Below are positions 1 to 6,526 of a stretch of 6,550 nt of DNA, piece after piece (positions within the stretch are counted from its first letter, which is position 1; each line of letters opens with the position of its first letter). A model generated the notes under the pieces. The model did no database searches and was not told where the DNA came from. It was given only the letters and a program-made list of their open reading frames with translations. Location: assembly GCA_018623995.1 (NCBI GenBank), contig JAAZUV010000078.1:1-6550 (forward strand). The letters run 5' to 3'. The position numbers and the translations under genes are program-made. The DNA is from Methanobacteriota archaeon. Its GTDB lineage: Archaea; Thermoplasmatota; Poseidoniia; Poseidoniales; Poseidoniaceae.

Positions 1-1533
1 ATCCTGCTCAATCAATGCGATTGGTCCATGCTTCATTTCACCAGCTGGATAGGCAAGGCACGGAATGTAAGCAATCTCCATGAGCTTAAGAGCCCCTTCA
101 GAAGCGACTGGCGAAGAAATACCTCTTCCTAAAAACAGGACGCTCTTCGCCTTCGTTACCAACTCAACAGCTTGTTCAATTGGTCCAGGCTGTTCGAGAT
201 AGGTTCGTATCTTTTCAGGGAGAGTACGCATTTCTCGGATGATTGATTTTCCCTTGGTCTTTGAAAGATGGCGGCTTCGACCAAGTTGTAGAGCGAACAA
301 GGCAAGGGCTCCGACCATGTTCGTGAACGCCTTTGTTGAAGCAACGGATTGTTCTGGCCCAGAGTGGATATAGACACCCTTTCCGCATTGCCTTGCAATA
401 CTCGAGCCGACAACGTTCACAACACCATAGACATCTGCTCCTTTTCGTTGAATTTCCTTGACCGCTGAGAGCGTGTCGGCTGTTTCCCCCGATTGAGATA
501 TCGCCAAATGGAGCGCTTTTGGATTGATGACTGGGTCGTTGGCATTGAATTCGCTTGCAACATGAGAAACTGCAGGGATTCTTGCCCACTGTTCAATCAG
601 AATCTGCCCGATTTGAGCAGCATGCAAAGCTGTACCGCATCCAATCAAACGGACGTGAGGGAGTTGTGCAAGTTCCTGAGGTTGTACCTGTAGACCGCCC
701 AGTACCGATGTTCCCTCAGCATGACGTAATCGACCCGAAATACAGTGCTGCAAAGACTGAGATTGTTCATGAATTTCCTTGAGCATAAAGTGAGGATACT
801 CTCCTAATTCGCTTTCACCCCACTCTTCTTCCAACTGGAGAAGGTGAGATTCAACCTCTTGGCCATCCGTTTGCATGACTTGGAAATTGTGTGCATCAAG
901 CTTCGCGATTTGTCCGTCTTCGAGTGCAACCAGTTGATCGGTGTGTTCTCGAATGGCATGGGGGTCACTTGATATGAACATCTCGTCCTTTCCTCGGCCA
1001 ATGATGAGAGGTGAACCATTTCGAGCGCAGAGAACATAGTCGTATTCCTGAAACAGGACGCAAACTCCCCACGTCCCTCTGGTCATTGAGAGAACACTCT
1101 GAAGTGCTTCAAGCGGCTCTTTACCCTCTTCCAGAGCCATCGCAATGTAGTGACAAAACACTTCAGAGTCGGTTTCCGAATTGAGTTGAACGCCTGCCCG
1201 CTTGAGACGCTTACGAAGAGCATCGGAATTCTGTAGAATACCATTGTGTACAATTGCAACTTTTCCATCATTGCTGAGATGAGGATGAGCGTTTTCTTTC
1301 GTAACTCCACCATGTGTTGCCCAGCGTGTGTGAGCAATGCCCATCGAACCTTTGATGTCAGGTAACGATGTGGCCATCTCGGAAATTTTCCCGATGTCCT
1401 TGTAGGATTGTAATTGCCCATTCTTGACAACCACACCACTCGAGTCATAGCCTCGATATTCAAGGCGTAACAATCCTTTGACGAGCAAGGATGAAGCATT
1501 GCGGTGACCGATGTAGCCAAAGATTCCACACAT
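1..1533 (-). CDS. glmS: Glutamine--fructose-6-phosphate aminotransferase (isomerizing), 3' end cut by window edge
   Basis: Cytosolic enzyme that takes ammonia from glutamine and converts fructose-6-phosphate to glucosamine-6-phosphate, the first committed step to UDP-GlcNAc. The frame is open for 511 codons from ATG at 1533 to base 1 without stop or frameshift. Residues 1-220 are a class II glutaminase domain: MCGIFGYIG with nucleophile Cys2, LEYRGYDSSG (24-33), HTRWATHG (68-75), HNGI (96-99) and SETDSEV (119-125). Two SIS sugar-isomerase domains follow: GCGTALHA (298-305), SQSGETADT (346-354) and STKAFT (399-404), then FLGRGIS (467-473), EGALKLMEI (479-487) and GEMKHGP (498-504). Glu486 and His502 match the isomerase residues Glu488 and His504 of E. 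coli GlmS. Full-length members have about 600 residues, so roughly 100 are missing, including the C-terminal catalytic lysine. The start is fixed by the required Met-Cys N-terminus. It lies 9 bases after the protease stop, so it is probably the second gene of an operon. Identification is near certain. Confidence 0.97.
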   Translation of the reverse strand, partial: MCGIFGYIGHRNASSLLVKGLLRLEYRGYDSSGVVVKNGQLQSYKDIGKISEMATSLPDIKGSMGIAHTRWATHGGVTKENAHPHLSNDGKVAIVHNGILQNSDALRKRLKRAGVQLNSETDSEVFCHYIAMALEEGKEPLEALQSVLSMTRGTWGVCVLFQEYDYVLCARNGSPLIIGRGKDEMFISSDPHAIREHTDQLVALEDGQIAKLDAHNFQVMQTDGQEVESHLLQLEEEWGESELGEYPHFMLKEIHEQSQSLQHCISGRLRHAEGTSVLGGLQVQPQELAQLPHVRLIGCGTALHAAQIGQILIEQWARIPAVSHVASEFNANDPVINPKALHLAISQSGETADTLSAVKEIQRKGADVYGVVNVVGSSIARQCGKGVYIHSGPEQSVASTKAFTNMVGALALFALQLGRSRHLSKTKGKSIIREMRTLPEKIRTYLEQPGPIEQAVELVTKAKSVLFLGRGISSPVASEGALKLMEIAYIPCLAYPAGEMKHGPIALIEQD

Positions 1534-1536
1534 TGT

Positions 1537-1544
1537 ATCACTTC
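1537..1544 (-). promoter_or_regulatory. Ribosome binding site of glmS, overlapping the upstream stop codon
   Basis: Read on the minus strand the site is GAAGTGAT, one mismatch from GAGGTGAT, the complement of the archaeal 16S rRNA 3' end. It ends 3 bases before the glmS ATG and shares bases with the TGA of the protease gene (1543-1545). This suggests that glmS is translated from a shared mRNA, possibly coupled to termination on the protease gene. There is no room for a separate promoter in the 9-base gap. Confidence 0.6.
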
Positions 1545-4500
1545 AAAGATTGAATCGCTCTGAACAGATTGGACACGTAACTTGAGCCCGCATCAAGTCG
1601 GTTACCGGGAAATTAGCGCTGCATGAAGGACACACCGCCTGACGACGAAGAGGAGGTAAATCTGCTAACGGCGGTAACGCACCTGGTTCCAGCTCTGCCA
1701 CTGGCAGAGGTGGTAATGCTTCCGCAAGTGGTACTTCCGGTAACGATGTTGGAGTCGGCAAAGGAGGCAATCCTTTGGAGACAATCTCTGCTATCTCACG
1801 ATCTTGTTTCCTCTTCATGCGACGGTTCAAGCGCGCATTCCCTTCGCCAGCAATGCTCTTTGCTTCCAGTTCATCTGCAAGTGTAGGTTCTTCCATCTCG
1901 ATTTGTACAGGAGGAGTTATTGGAACGGTAGCGACCAACTCTTCCTCTTGTTTATCCTCTTCAACTTGGACGAGGATGGCAACTTCGTCTTCCTCAACGA
2001 TTGCCGCATCGACGACATCATCCTTCTTCCTACCAGAACGAAGGGAAATGACGACGAGAACAAACAGAAGAAACAGAACTGAAACAATGCCAAATAAAAT
2101 TCTCATCTTCATTTCGTCGGAACCTGGGAGGGGTTCCAACAATTGTTCGAGCAACGACTTCGGTTCGCTTGGTTCTTGCGCCTCATCCATCAAGAATTTC
2201 TGCATCGAGAAACGACCTGTTGGAGAAACGGTGAACAAGATAGCATCCTGGTTGTTCATGCTGTAGCCAAGCAGACTCTTCTTTTCTGAAACAATGTTTG
2301 CTAGTCCAACGACTGGAACGTCGCCAGAGGGCGTATCCTTCGTGGCTAGAATACCGTAACGTGACACTTCACCAAGGACGGTAATCTCGTTGTATACGAC
2401 TTCAACAACATCTTGACGTTGATTGAAAATGAGTGTGGTAGACCCTGGCGCAGGAGTAATGACTGGTTCCTCGCTCCAATCGCCTTCAGTAGCAAGAACA
2501 GCAATGTTCGTGTCTTTCCCAGAGCCTTCAATCCATCCTGCGTAGAAGAACTTGTTCTCACTGGTGGAAAGAATTCCAAGTTGCGCGGAATGAGCCTCAT
2601 CACCGATGGATGCTTGATAGTCCCACTGTGTCAAATCAAGGTCACCCCGTGTGTACATCAAACCGGTTCGTTCGACTCCAGTCACATCATCACGGAGTTC
2701 TTGGAAAAGAATGTGCAAGACGCCTTCGTCGAGCAAAGTTGCGAGTTGATCACCATCATCCGGATGGATATCGATAACGGGCACATGCGTCTTCATGCTC
2801 GTCCAATTCTCGCCAACATCTGGTGTTGATGAATGGATGCTGAAGATTGATGTGAGATCGGACCAGGAACCACCTGTTGAGAGGTTCCTGAAGTATCCTG
2901 AAAGAACGACTGTTTCGTCTTCTTGGGCCAAATCGAGGCCCCAATATTGACCCTCTGAAATTTTCAGAGGCGTGAGATGATGGTGAACAGGCAACATTTG
3001 GCCTGTCGCTGAAAATGAAGTCATAGCAATATCGTTGAGGAAGTAACCTTGCTGCGATTGCGTTCGGCTCGTCCAAACAGCATGGACGAGACCATCCTCA
3101 CGGACCATGACATCGATTTCTCCGCCCCAGTTTGTATCAACGACTGTGTCTGTCAATAGTTGGAGGTCTTTGCTGATCGAACGAACATGAAGTTCTCCAT
3201 CTATGGTTGTAAACAGAAGTGTTGACGATTCAATACCTGCAAATGCAACCGGGTATTCTGAATCAGAAAGAGAAAGCGTCGAGCTACCTTGGCCCGAGGC
3301 GACATCACTGACAACCACTGTAAACGTGTGCTGACTGTATTCGCTCTCAACACCATCACCGGTGAGTGTGACCTTGTACAGAACTGCTCCAATCTGGTCA
3401 CTCATATGTCGGAACTTGACCACTTGATATCCCGATTCGGTGGTCGCGCCGGGGATGAAACTCACTCGTTCCTCGTCAATGCTCTGCCAACCTGCATCCG
3501 GAACCCAATACTCCAACACCATATCCAACGATGCAGCATTCGATTGGCCGAGGTTGTCCACCCGTATGTTGATCTGGTAATCCTCATCGGCAAGGGGGAT
3601 GTTCGGGATTGTTGTTACCGAACCTGGAAGGAATCGGAGAACGGGTTGATTTGGACGTTCAAGAATCTCGAATGGGAAGGTGAGCGTGTTGTCATCTGGC
3701 TCCAAATCGCCTTGGACATTGTTTGGGTCTAGTTCAAGCAACACATCATGCAAACCAGCAATACTTGCCTGCCAGTACAACGTAACGGAAACAGATTCCC
3801 CTTTCTCCAAGGATGGGATGAGACCTTGCGAAGGGTAGACCTCCGAATCCTCGCCCGGTGCTGTGAGTCGAACAAAAATGTCCGTAGCGTCTTTGTCACC
3901 AGCATTGTAGACATCAAACTTGACTTCGAGTAAACTTCCTGCATACGCTGTTTCTGCTGGCAACTTCTGGTCAAAAATCTCGACTTCTCCTTGGAAACGC
4001 AATGAAGGAGCCGGTTCGATATTGTCAATCGTGTAACTTCTGGATGCGATAGGGCTGATGTATCCAGTCTTGTTGACCATTCGGATGAAGAACTCTCGAT
4101 ATCCGTCATCAGCTTCCGTTGAATCCCAATTGAACGACCATGAATCACTACCGTCCTGACCTGGGCCATCGTGTTTTGTGAGCGTCGTACCTGTCTTCCA
4201 GTCGCCATCATCGATTTTGTACTCGATTCGATCGTGTTCGACGCCTTCGACATCGCCAGTAACCTCAACCGTGCCAGACAAAACATTGCGGGATATTGGC
4301 GTTTCAAGGGTTAAACTTGTTCTCGACAATTGGAAATGGCGTATTGCAAGGGTCGATTCGTTTTCATCTGCATCCTTGGCAACCGCATAAACGAGTATCA
4401 TTTCATCATCGGATGCAACCCATGAATCTTGCAGTTCGAAATCATAGAACCAGTAATCCATGCTGCCATTGACGACCGTCCAATCGAGAAGCGTTCGTGG

Positions 4501-6423
4501 AGGTTTGTCGTTCTTACCGTCTCTTGGACTAACATCGCGGAATGTGAAACGCTGTTCAATTTTTATCTCGACTCGATCGTAAGCGACCTCTGTTGTATTC
4601 ACATCTCCAGAGATACGCGTAATGGAATCAGCCATAACCCATGTTCCATTCACTGGGAATGAAACATTGACATCGCTTGTGCTTGCACGAAGCCCGTTAT
4701 CACAAATTTGACCCTTAGCGAAAGCAATGGCACAAGAGGCATCGATGATGCCATGTCCAAAGGTTTCATTCCATCTCGAAATCGACTCGTCAGCAGGTTC
4801 ACCCCTCGGTTCAGAAGACTTCTGAATAACATCCTTGACTTCCTCTGGTGTGAGGGACGGGTCGGCCTCCAGGAGAAGCGCAATTACACCCGAGGCGATC
4901 GGGGTCGCCATGCTGGTACCCGATTTTGAGTCGTATTGATTGTCGGCAAGCGTTGCAGGCGTTCCTGGCAATCCAAACGATGCGGCATAGGTCGCAGAGA
5001 TAATGTTCGAACCGTAGGAGGTAACATCCGGCTTTTGCTCATCGGTATCATCATCGTCGTTATCAGACAGTCTCGGACCATAATTTGAGAAATCCGACAT
5101 GACATCGTCGGATCTAAGAACAGAGTTTCGGTCATCGACGGAACCAACGGTTATTGCACCGTCTGCACTTCCTGGAGAAGGAACTCGGTTTGTTCCATCG
5201 TTTCCAATAGCGACGACACAGACAATACCGGCTGCCGTTGCCTGATTGACAAGATTCGCTTCTGCGCTTGTCCCATTGTCACCAGGGTCGTTTGGTAATA
5301 GTGGCCCTCCACCAAGAGAACCATACGACATGGATGCGATTTGAATTCCGGTGTACGTTGAATTCACACCCCAGTCAGTGTTGACGTTGTTAATCATCCA
5401 CTGAAGCCCACGGAGGCTGAACTGTGAGTTTGTACCACCGCCGTCTGTCAAGACCTTGATGTCGATGAGCCCTGCACCCGGTGCAGTCCCCATGTGAACC
5501 TTTGAGGCATCACCCGTACCAAGGGCAGAACCAGCAACGTGGGTGCCGTGGCCATTGCCATCATCAGGATCAGTACCTCCTGATTCATCTGGCGTCTGAG
5601 CTGTCGCATCATACCCAGCAATCCATTTTCTATCAGAGTAAGAATTTGGGTCTGCGTCTGGAGCGTCGTCAACATCATCGAAGTCGTTGAGAGAGCGATG
5701 TTCATTGTCCACGCCAGTGTCAAGCACAGCAATGGTGACGCCAGTACCGTAGTAACCCTGTTCATGTGCGGTGAAGGAGTAATTCGCAGATGGTCGAGCG
5801 GTTGCTGCTCGTGATGCAACATCATTGCTCGGCACCATGACGTTCTGCATCTCGACAACAACAACGCCGTTGAGTTGGTAAATGTCCATCAATGCGGAAA
5901 CAGGTACCTTGTCGACGGCAATGGCATCGATGCTTCGAATGGTTTCAAAGAAGGCGCCTTGCTCCTGCCCAACCCATCCATGACGCTCAAGCGTGGAGCG
6001 AAGGTTGTCCTCGTCAACATCAGTTGGATTCCATGCATAGTCCACAACGATGGCCACTGTTTTTCGTCCATCGGGCCCGATAATGGCCGTGGGCGACATG
6101 GAATCAAGCCCACTCATGACTCGTTGGAGACGGTCGTCCATTCCGTTCCAATCAAGATCGGGTCCATACGCTTGCCACCAACCGTATTCCATGTTGGCCA
6201 TACGGCCATCTCTCTCGAACATTCTCAACGGACGGTCGCAAAGTTCCTCCCCACACATGAGCGGTGGCAAACCTTCGACGAGAATTGGCGGCGCATGTGT
6301 TGGTTCTTGGATCTCAGGAAGCGTTTCTATCGCCTGAACTTGCGATGCCAATGGCAGCAAAAGCATGAGCAAAACCAAGAACAATGCCTGCCTTGGATTT
6401 GAGTAGTGTGACCATCCGCGCAT
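1543..6423 (-). CDS. Membrane-anchored subtilisin-like (S8) serine protease with Ig-like, CARDB-like and propeller-like modules and a cytosolic zinc ribbon
   Basis: A predicted surface endopeptidase of 1626 residues, numbered here from ATG 6423. Order: signal peptide 1-31 (long Leu-rich core, cleavage likely after VQA); acidic N-terminal segment with a CX4C pair (Cys57, Cys62) and a DxDxNGxDD motif (89-97); inhibitor-like pro-region about 122-199; subtilase domain about 225-568; two Ig-like domains about 582-801; two CARDB-like domains about 806-1039; a repetitive beta region 1055-1414; membrane helix about 1440-1461 followed by RSGRKK; cytosolic tail to 1626. The catalytic set is complete: Asp235 in VLDTGVD, His292 in GHGTHVAG, Asn408 in IGNDG, Ser504 in GTSMATP. 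ATG 6423 is chosen because it sits directly before a good signal peptide and just downstream of the expected transcript start. In-frame ATGs at 6432 and 6519 are possible but would put extra, partly hydrophilic residues before the signal peptide. The frame stays open to the right edge, so only the signal peptide and promoter argue against a longer form. The protease call is certain; substrate and function are unknown. Confidence 0.93.
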   Translation of the reverse strand: MRGWSHYSNPRQALFLVLLMLLLPLASQVQAIETLPEIQEPTHAPPILVEGLPPLMCGEELCDRPLRMFERDGRMANMEYGWWQAYGPDLDWNGMDDRLQRVMSGLDSMSPTAIIGPDGRKTVAIVVDYAWNPTDVDEDNLRSTLERHGWVGQEQGAFFETIRSIDAIAVDKVPVSALMDIYQLNGVVVVEMQNVMVPSNDVASRAATARPSANYSFTAHEQGYYGTGVTIAVLDTGVDNEHRSLNDFDDVDDAPDADPNSYSDRKWIAGYDATAQTPDESGGTDPDDGNGHGTHVAGSALGTGDASKVHMGTAPGAGLIDIKVLTDGGGTNSQFSLRGLQWMINNVNTDWGVNSTYTGIQIASMSYGSLGGGPLLPNDPGDNGTSAEANLVNQATAAGIVCVVAIGNDGTNRVPSPGSADGAITVGSVDDRNSVLRSDDVMSDFSNYGPRLSDNDDDDTDEQKPDVTSYGSNIISATYAASFGLPGTPATLADNQYDSKSGTSMATPIASGVIALLLEADPSLTPEEVKDVIQKSSEPRGEPADESISRWNETFGHGIIDASCAIAFAKGQICDNGLRASTSDVNVSFPVNGTWVMADSITRISGDVNTTEVAYDRVEIKIEQRFTFRDVSPRDGKNDKPPRTLLDWTVVNGSMDYWFYDFELQDSWVASDDEMILVYAVAKDADENESTLAIRHFQLSRTSLTLETPISRNVLSGTVEVTGDVEGVEHDRIEYKIDDGDWKTGTTLTKHDGPGQDGSDSWSFNWDSTEADDGYREFFIRMVNKTGYISPIASRSYTIDNIEPAPSLRFQGEVEIFDQKLPAETAYAGSLLEVKFDVYNAGDKDATDIFVRLTAPGEDSEVYPSQGLIPSLEKGESVSVTLYWQASIAGLHDVLLELDPNNVQGDLEPDDNTLTFPFEILERPNQPVLRFLPGSVTTIPNIPLADEDYQINIRVDNLGQSNAASLDMVLEYWVPDAGWQSIDEERVSFIPGATTESGYQVVKFRHMSDQIGAVLYKVTLTGDGVESEYSQHTFTVVVSDVASGQGSSTLSLSDSEYPVAFAGIESSTLLFTTIDGELHVRSISKDLQLLTDTVVDTNWGGEIDVMVREDGLVHAVWTSRTQSQQGYFLNDIAMTSFSATGQMLPVHHHLTPLKISEGQYWGLDLAQEDETVVLSGYFRNLSTGGSWSDLTSIFSIHSSTPDVGENWTSMKTHVPVIDIHPDDGDQLATLLDEGVLHILFQELRDDVTGVERTGLMYTRGDLDLTQWDYQASIGDEAHSAQLGILSTSENKFFYAGWIEGSGKDTNIAVLATEGDWSEEPVITPAPGSTTLIFNQRQDVVEVVYNEITVLGEVSRYGILATKDTPSGDVPVVGLANIVSEKKSLLGYSMNNQDAILFTVSPTGRFSMQKFLMDEAQEPSEPKSLLEQLLEPLPGSDEMKMRILFGIVSVLFLLFVLVVISLRSGRKKDDVVDAAIVEEDEVAILVQVEEDKQEEELVATVPITPPVQIEMEEPTLADELEAKSIAGEGNARLNRRMKRKQDREIAEIVSKGLPPLPTPTSLPEVPLAEALPPLPVAELEPGALPPLADLPPLRRQAVCPSCSANFPVTDLMRAQVTCPICSERFNL
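1546..2106 (-). other. Membrane helix and cytosolic tail with LPPL repeats and a zinc ribbon
   Basis: The helix is about residues 1440-1461 (ILFGIVSVLFLLFVLVVISL). The RSGRKK that follows marks the cytosolic side, giving an N-out, C-in protein. The tail (1462-1626) has four parts: an acidic stretch (about 1467-1519); a basic, probably helical stretch (about 1528-1551, with RLNRRMKRKQDRE); a proline-rich stretch with four LPPL copies (about 1552-1592); and a terminal ribbon with Cys1598, Cys1601, Cys1617 and Cys1620 (CPSC, 15 residues, CPIC). Such ribbons bind one zinc and usually mediate protein or nucleic acid contacts. Function is unknown. Confidence 0.8.
2182..3261 (-). other. Propeller-like repeat region, seven possible blades
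   Basis: Residues about 1055-1414 can be parsed into seven units of 32-50 residues: about 1055-1091, 1103-1145, 1160-1209, 1225-1268, 1279-1319, 1329-1368 and 1383-1414. Typical units have a hydrophobic strand, an acidic turn (EDG, DEG, TSEN), a strand such as VHAVWTS, LHILFQE or FYAGWIE, and a later strand such as DIAMTSF, GLMYTRG or NIAVLAT. That pattern is usual for beta-propellers of the sialidase-like kind. The repeats are degenerate, and no catalytic sialidase residues or Asp-box motifs are evident, so a binding role is more likely than an enzymatic one. Confidence 0.5.
3307..4008 (-). other. Two CARDB-like domains
   Basis: Residues about 806-921 and 925-1039. The first shows the hallmark order of the CARDB family: FDVYNAGDKDATDIFVRL, then a GES..VTLYW strand, then a turn with ELDPNN and a strand closing on DDNTLTFPF. 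The second repeats the theme in weaker form (IRVDNLGQSNAASLDM, then a strand ending TFTVVVSD). CARDB modules are common in archaeal surface proteins as adhesion or stalk domains. The first copy is assigned with good confidence, the second with less. Confidence 0.7.
4021..4680 (-). other. Two tandem Ig-like beta-sandwich domains
   Basis: Residues about 582-703 and 704-801. Both copies share an ISG/LSG turn followed by V, a GDV segment, then DRVEIKI in the first and DRIEYKI in the second, and a later Trp/Phe-rich strand (WFYDFEL and WSFNWDS). The second resembles extracellular domains that follow catalytic modules in many secreted archaeal and bacterial enzymes. The first carries an insertion rich in charged residues (about 629-648). 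They probably act as spacers or binding modules between protease and membrane. The fold is inferred from pattern only. Confidence 0.55.
4720..5751 (-). other. Subtilase (peptidase S8) catalytic domain
   Basis: Residues about 225-568. Motifs in order: Asp235 (VLDTGVD, codon 5719-5721), His292 (GHGTHVAG, codon 5548-5550), oxyanion Asn408 (IGNDG, codon 5200-5202) and Ser504 (GTSMATP, codon 4912-4914). All four catalytic positions are intact, so the enzyme should be active. Two strongly acidic stretches interrupt the core, one between Asp and His (about 248-266) and one between Asn and Ser (about 454-466). Both look like surface loops that could bind calcium. Cys564 and Cys574, just after the last conserved helix, could form a disulphide outside the cell. 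Confidence 0.95.
6331..6423 (-). other. Signal peptide of the S8 protease
   Basis: Residues 1-31 from ATG 6423. A short polar, net basic start containing RG and PRQ leads into an uninterrupted Leu/Val-rich core (ALFLVLLMLLLPLA) and a cleavage-type end, SQVQA, with Ala at -1 and Val at -3. The following residues are acidic and proline-rich, as expected for a mature N-terminus. There is no twin-arginine motif and no lipobox cysteine, so this is a Sec-type peptide. It sends the protease, Ig-like, CARDB-like and propeller regions outside the cell. Confidence 0.85.
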
Positions 6424-6448
6424 AATCGCCATACATAACCACAAATCG

Positions 6449-6457
6449 ATATATTTT
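6449..6457 (-). promoter_or_regulatory. Candidate archaeal TATA box for the protease-glmS pair
   Basis: On the minus strand this reads AAAATATAT, in the most A/T-rich patch of the otherwise balanced upstream region. Its centre (6453) is 30 bases before the ATG at 6423. Archaeal TATA boxes are centred about 26-27 bases before the transcript start, which predicts initiation near 6426-6427 and a leader of only a few bases. No ribosome binding site precedes either 6423 or 6432, in keeping with a leaderless message. The rest of 6458-6550 shows no gene I can support. It holds a short direct repeat (6499-6508 and 6517-6526). Element and start are inferred from sequence alone. Confidence 0.5.
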
Positions 6458-6498
6458 GATGGTATCGCTCCAACGTGTGTTGATTGGCACTGATTATC

Positions 6499-6526
6499 CA
6501 TGCTTTGGCCATGACACATGCTTTGG
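6499..6526. repeat. Pair of 10-base direct repeats upstream of the protease
   Basis: The decamer CATGCTTTGG (plus strand) occurs at 6499-6508 and 6517-6526, start to start 18 bases, about 40-70 bases upstream of the TATA-like element. Spacing near two helical turns would put both copies on the same face of the DNA, which suits an activator or repressor site. No regulator gene is in the window and the pair could be chance. Confidence 0.3.

Noticed and set aside
1..1533. Suspicion that glmS is broken or frameshifted because it lacks a stop
   Set aside because: A codon-by-codon reading stays open from ATG to base 1 with all motifs in one frame. The missing end is due to the window edge only.
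1083..1541. Minus-strand open frame of 152 codons inside glmS
   Set aside because: The glmS frame over the same bases carries all the glutaminase motifs; this is an out-of-frame shadow.
1775..2266. Plus-strand open frame of 163 codons
   Set aside because: It is Ser/Thr-rich low-complexity sequence that is the antisense shadow of the acidic cytosolic tail and membrane helix.
3729..4307. Minus-strand open frame of 192 codons in a different frame from the protease
   Set aside because: It lies wholly inside the Ig-like and CARDB-like coding region. The protease frame there has coherent domain patterns and this one has none.
5875..6402. Plus-strand open frame of 175 codons opposite the protease N-terminal region
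   Set aside because: It is antisense to clearly coding signal peptide and pro-region sequence, and its translation shows no recognisable motif.
6424..6519. N-terminal extension of the protease to the in-frame ATG at 6519
   Set aside because: It would bury the signal peptide behind 32 extra residues and would span the TATA-like element. The ATG at 6423 gives a normal Sec signal peptide.
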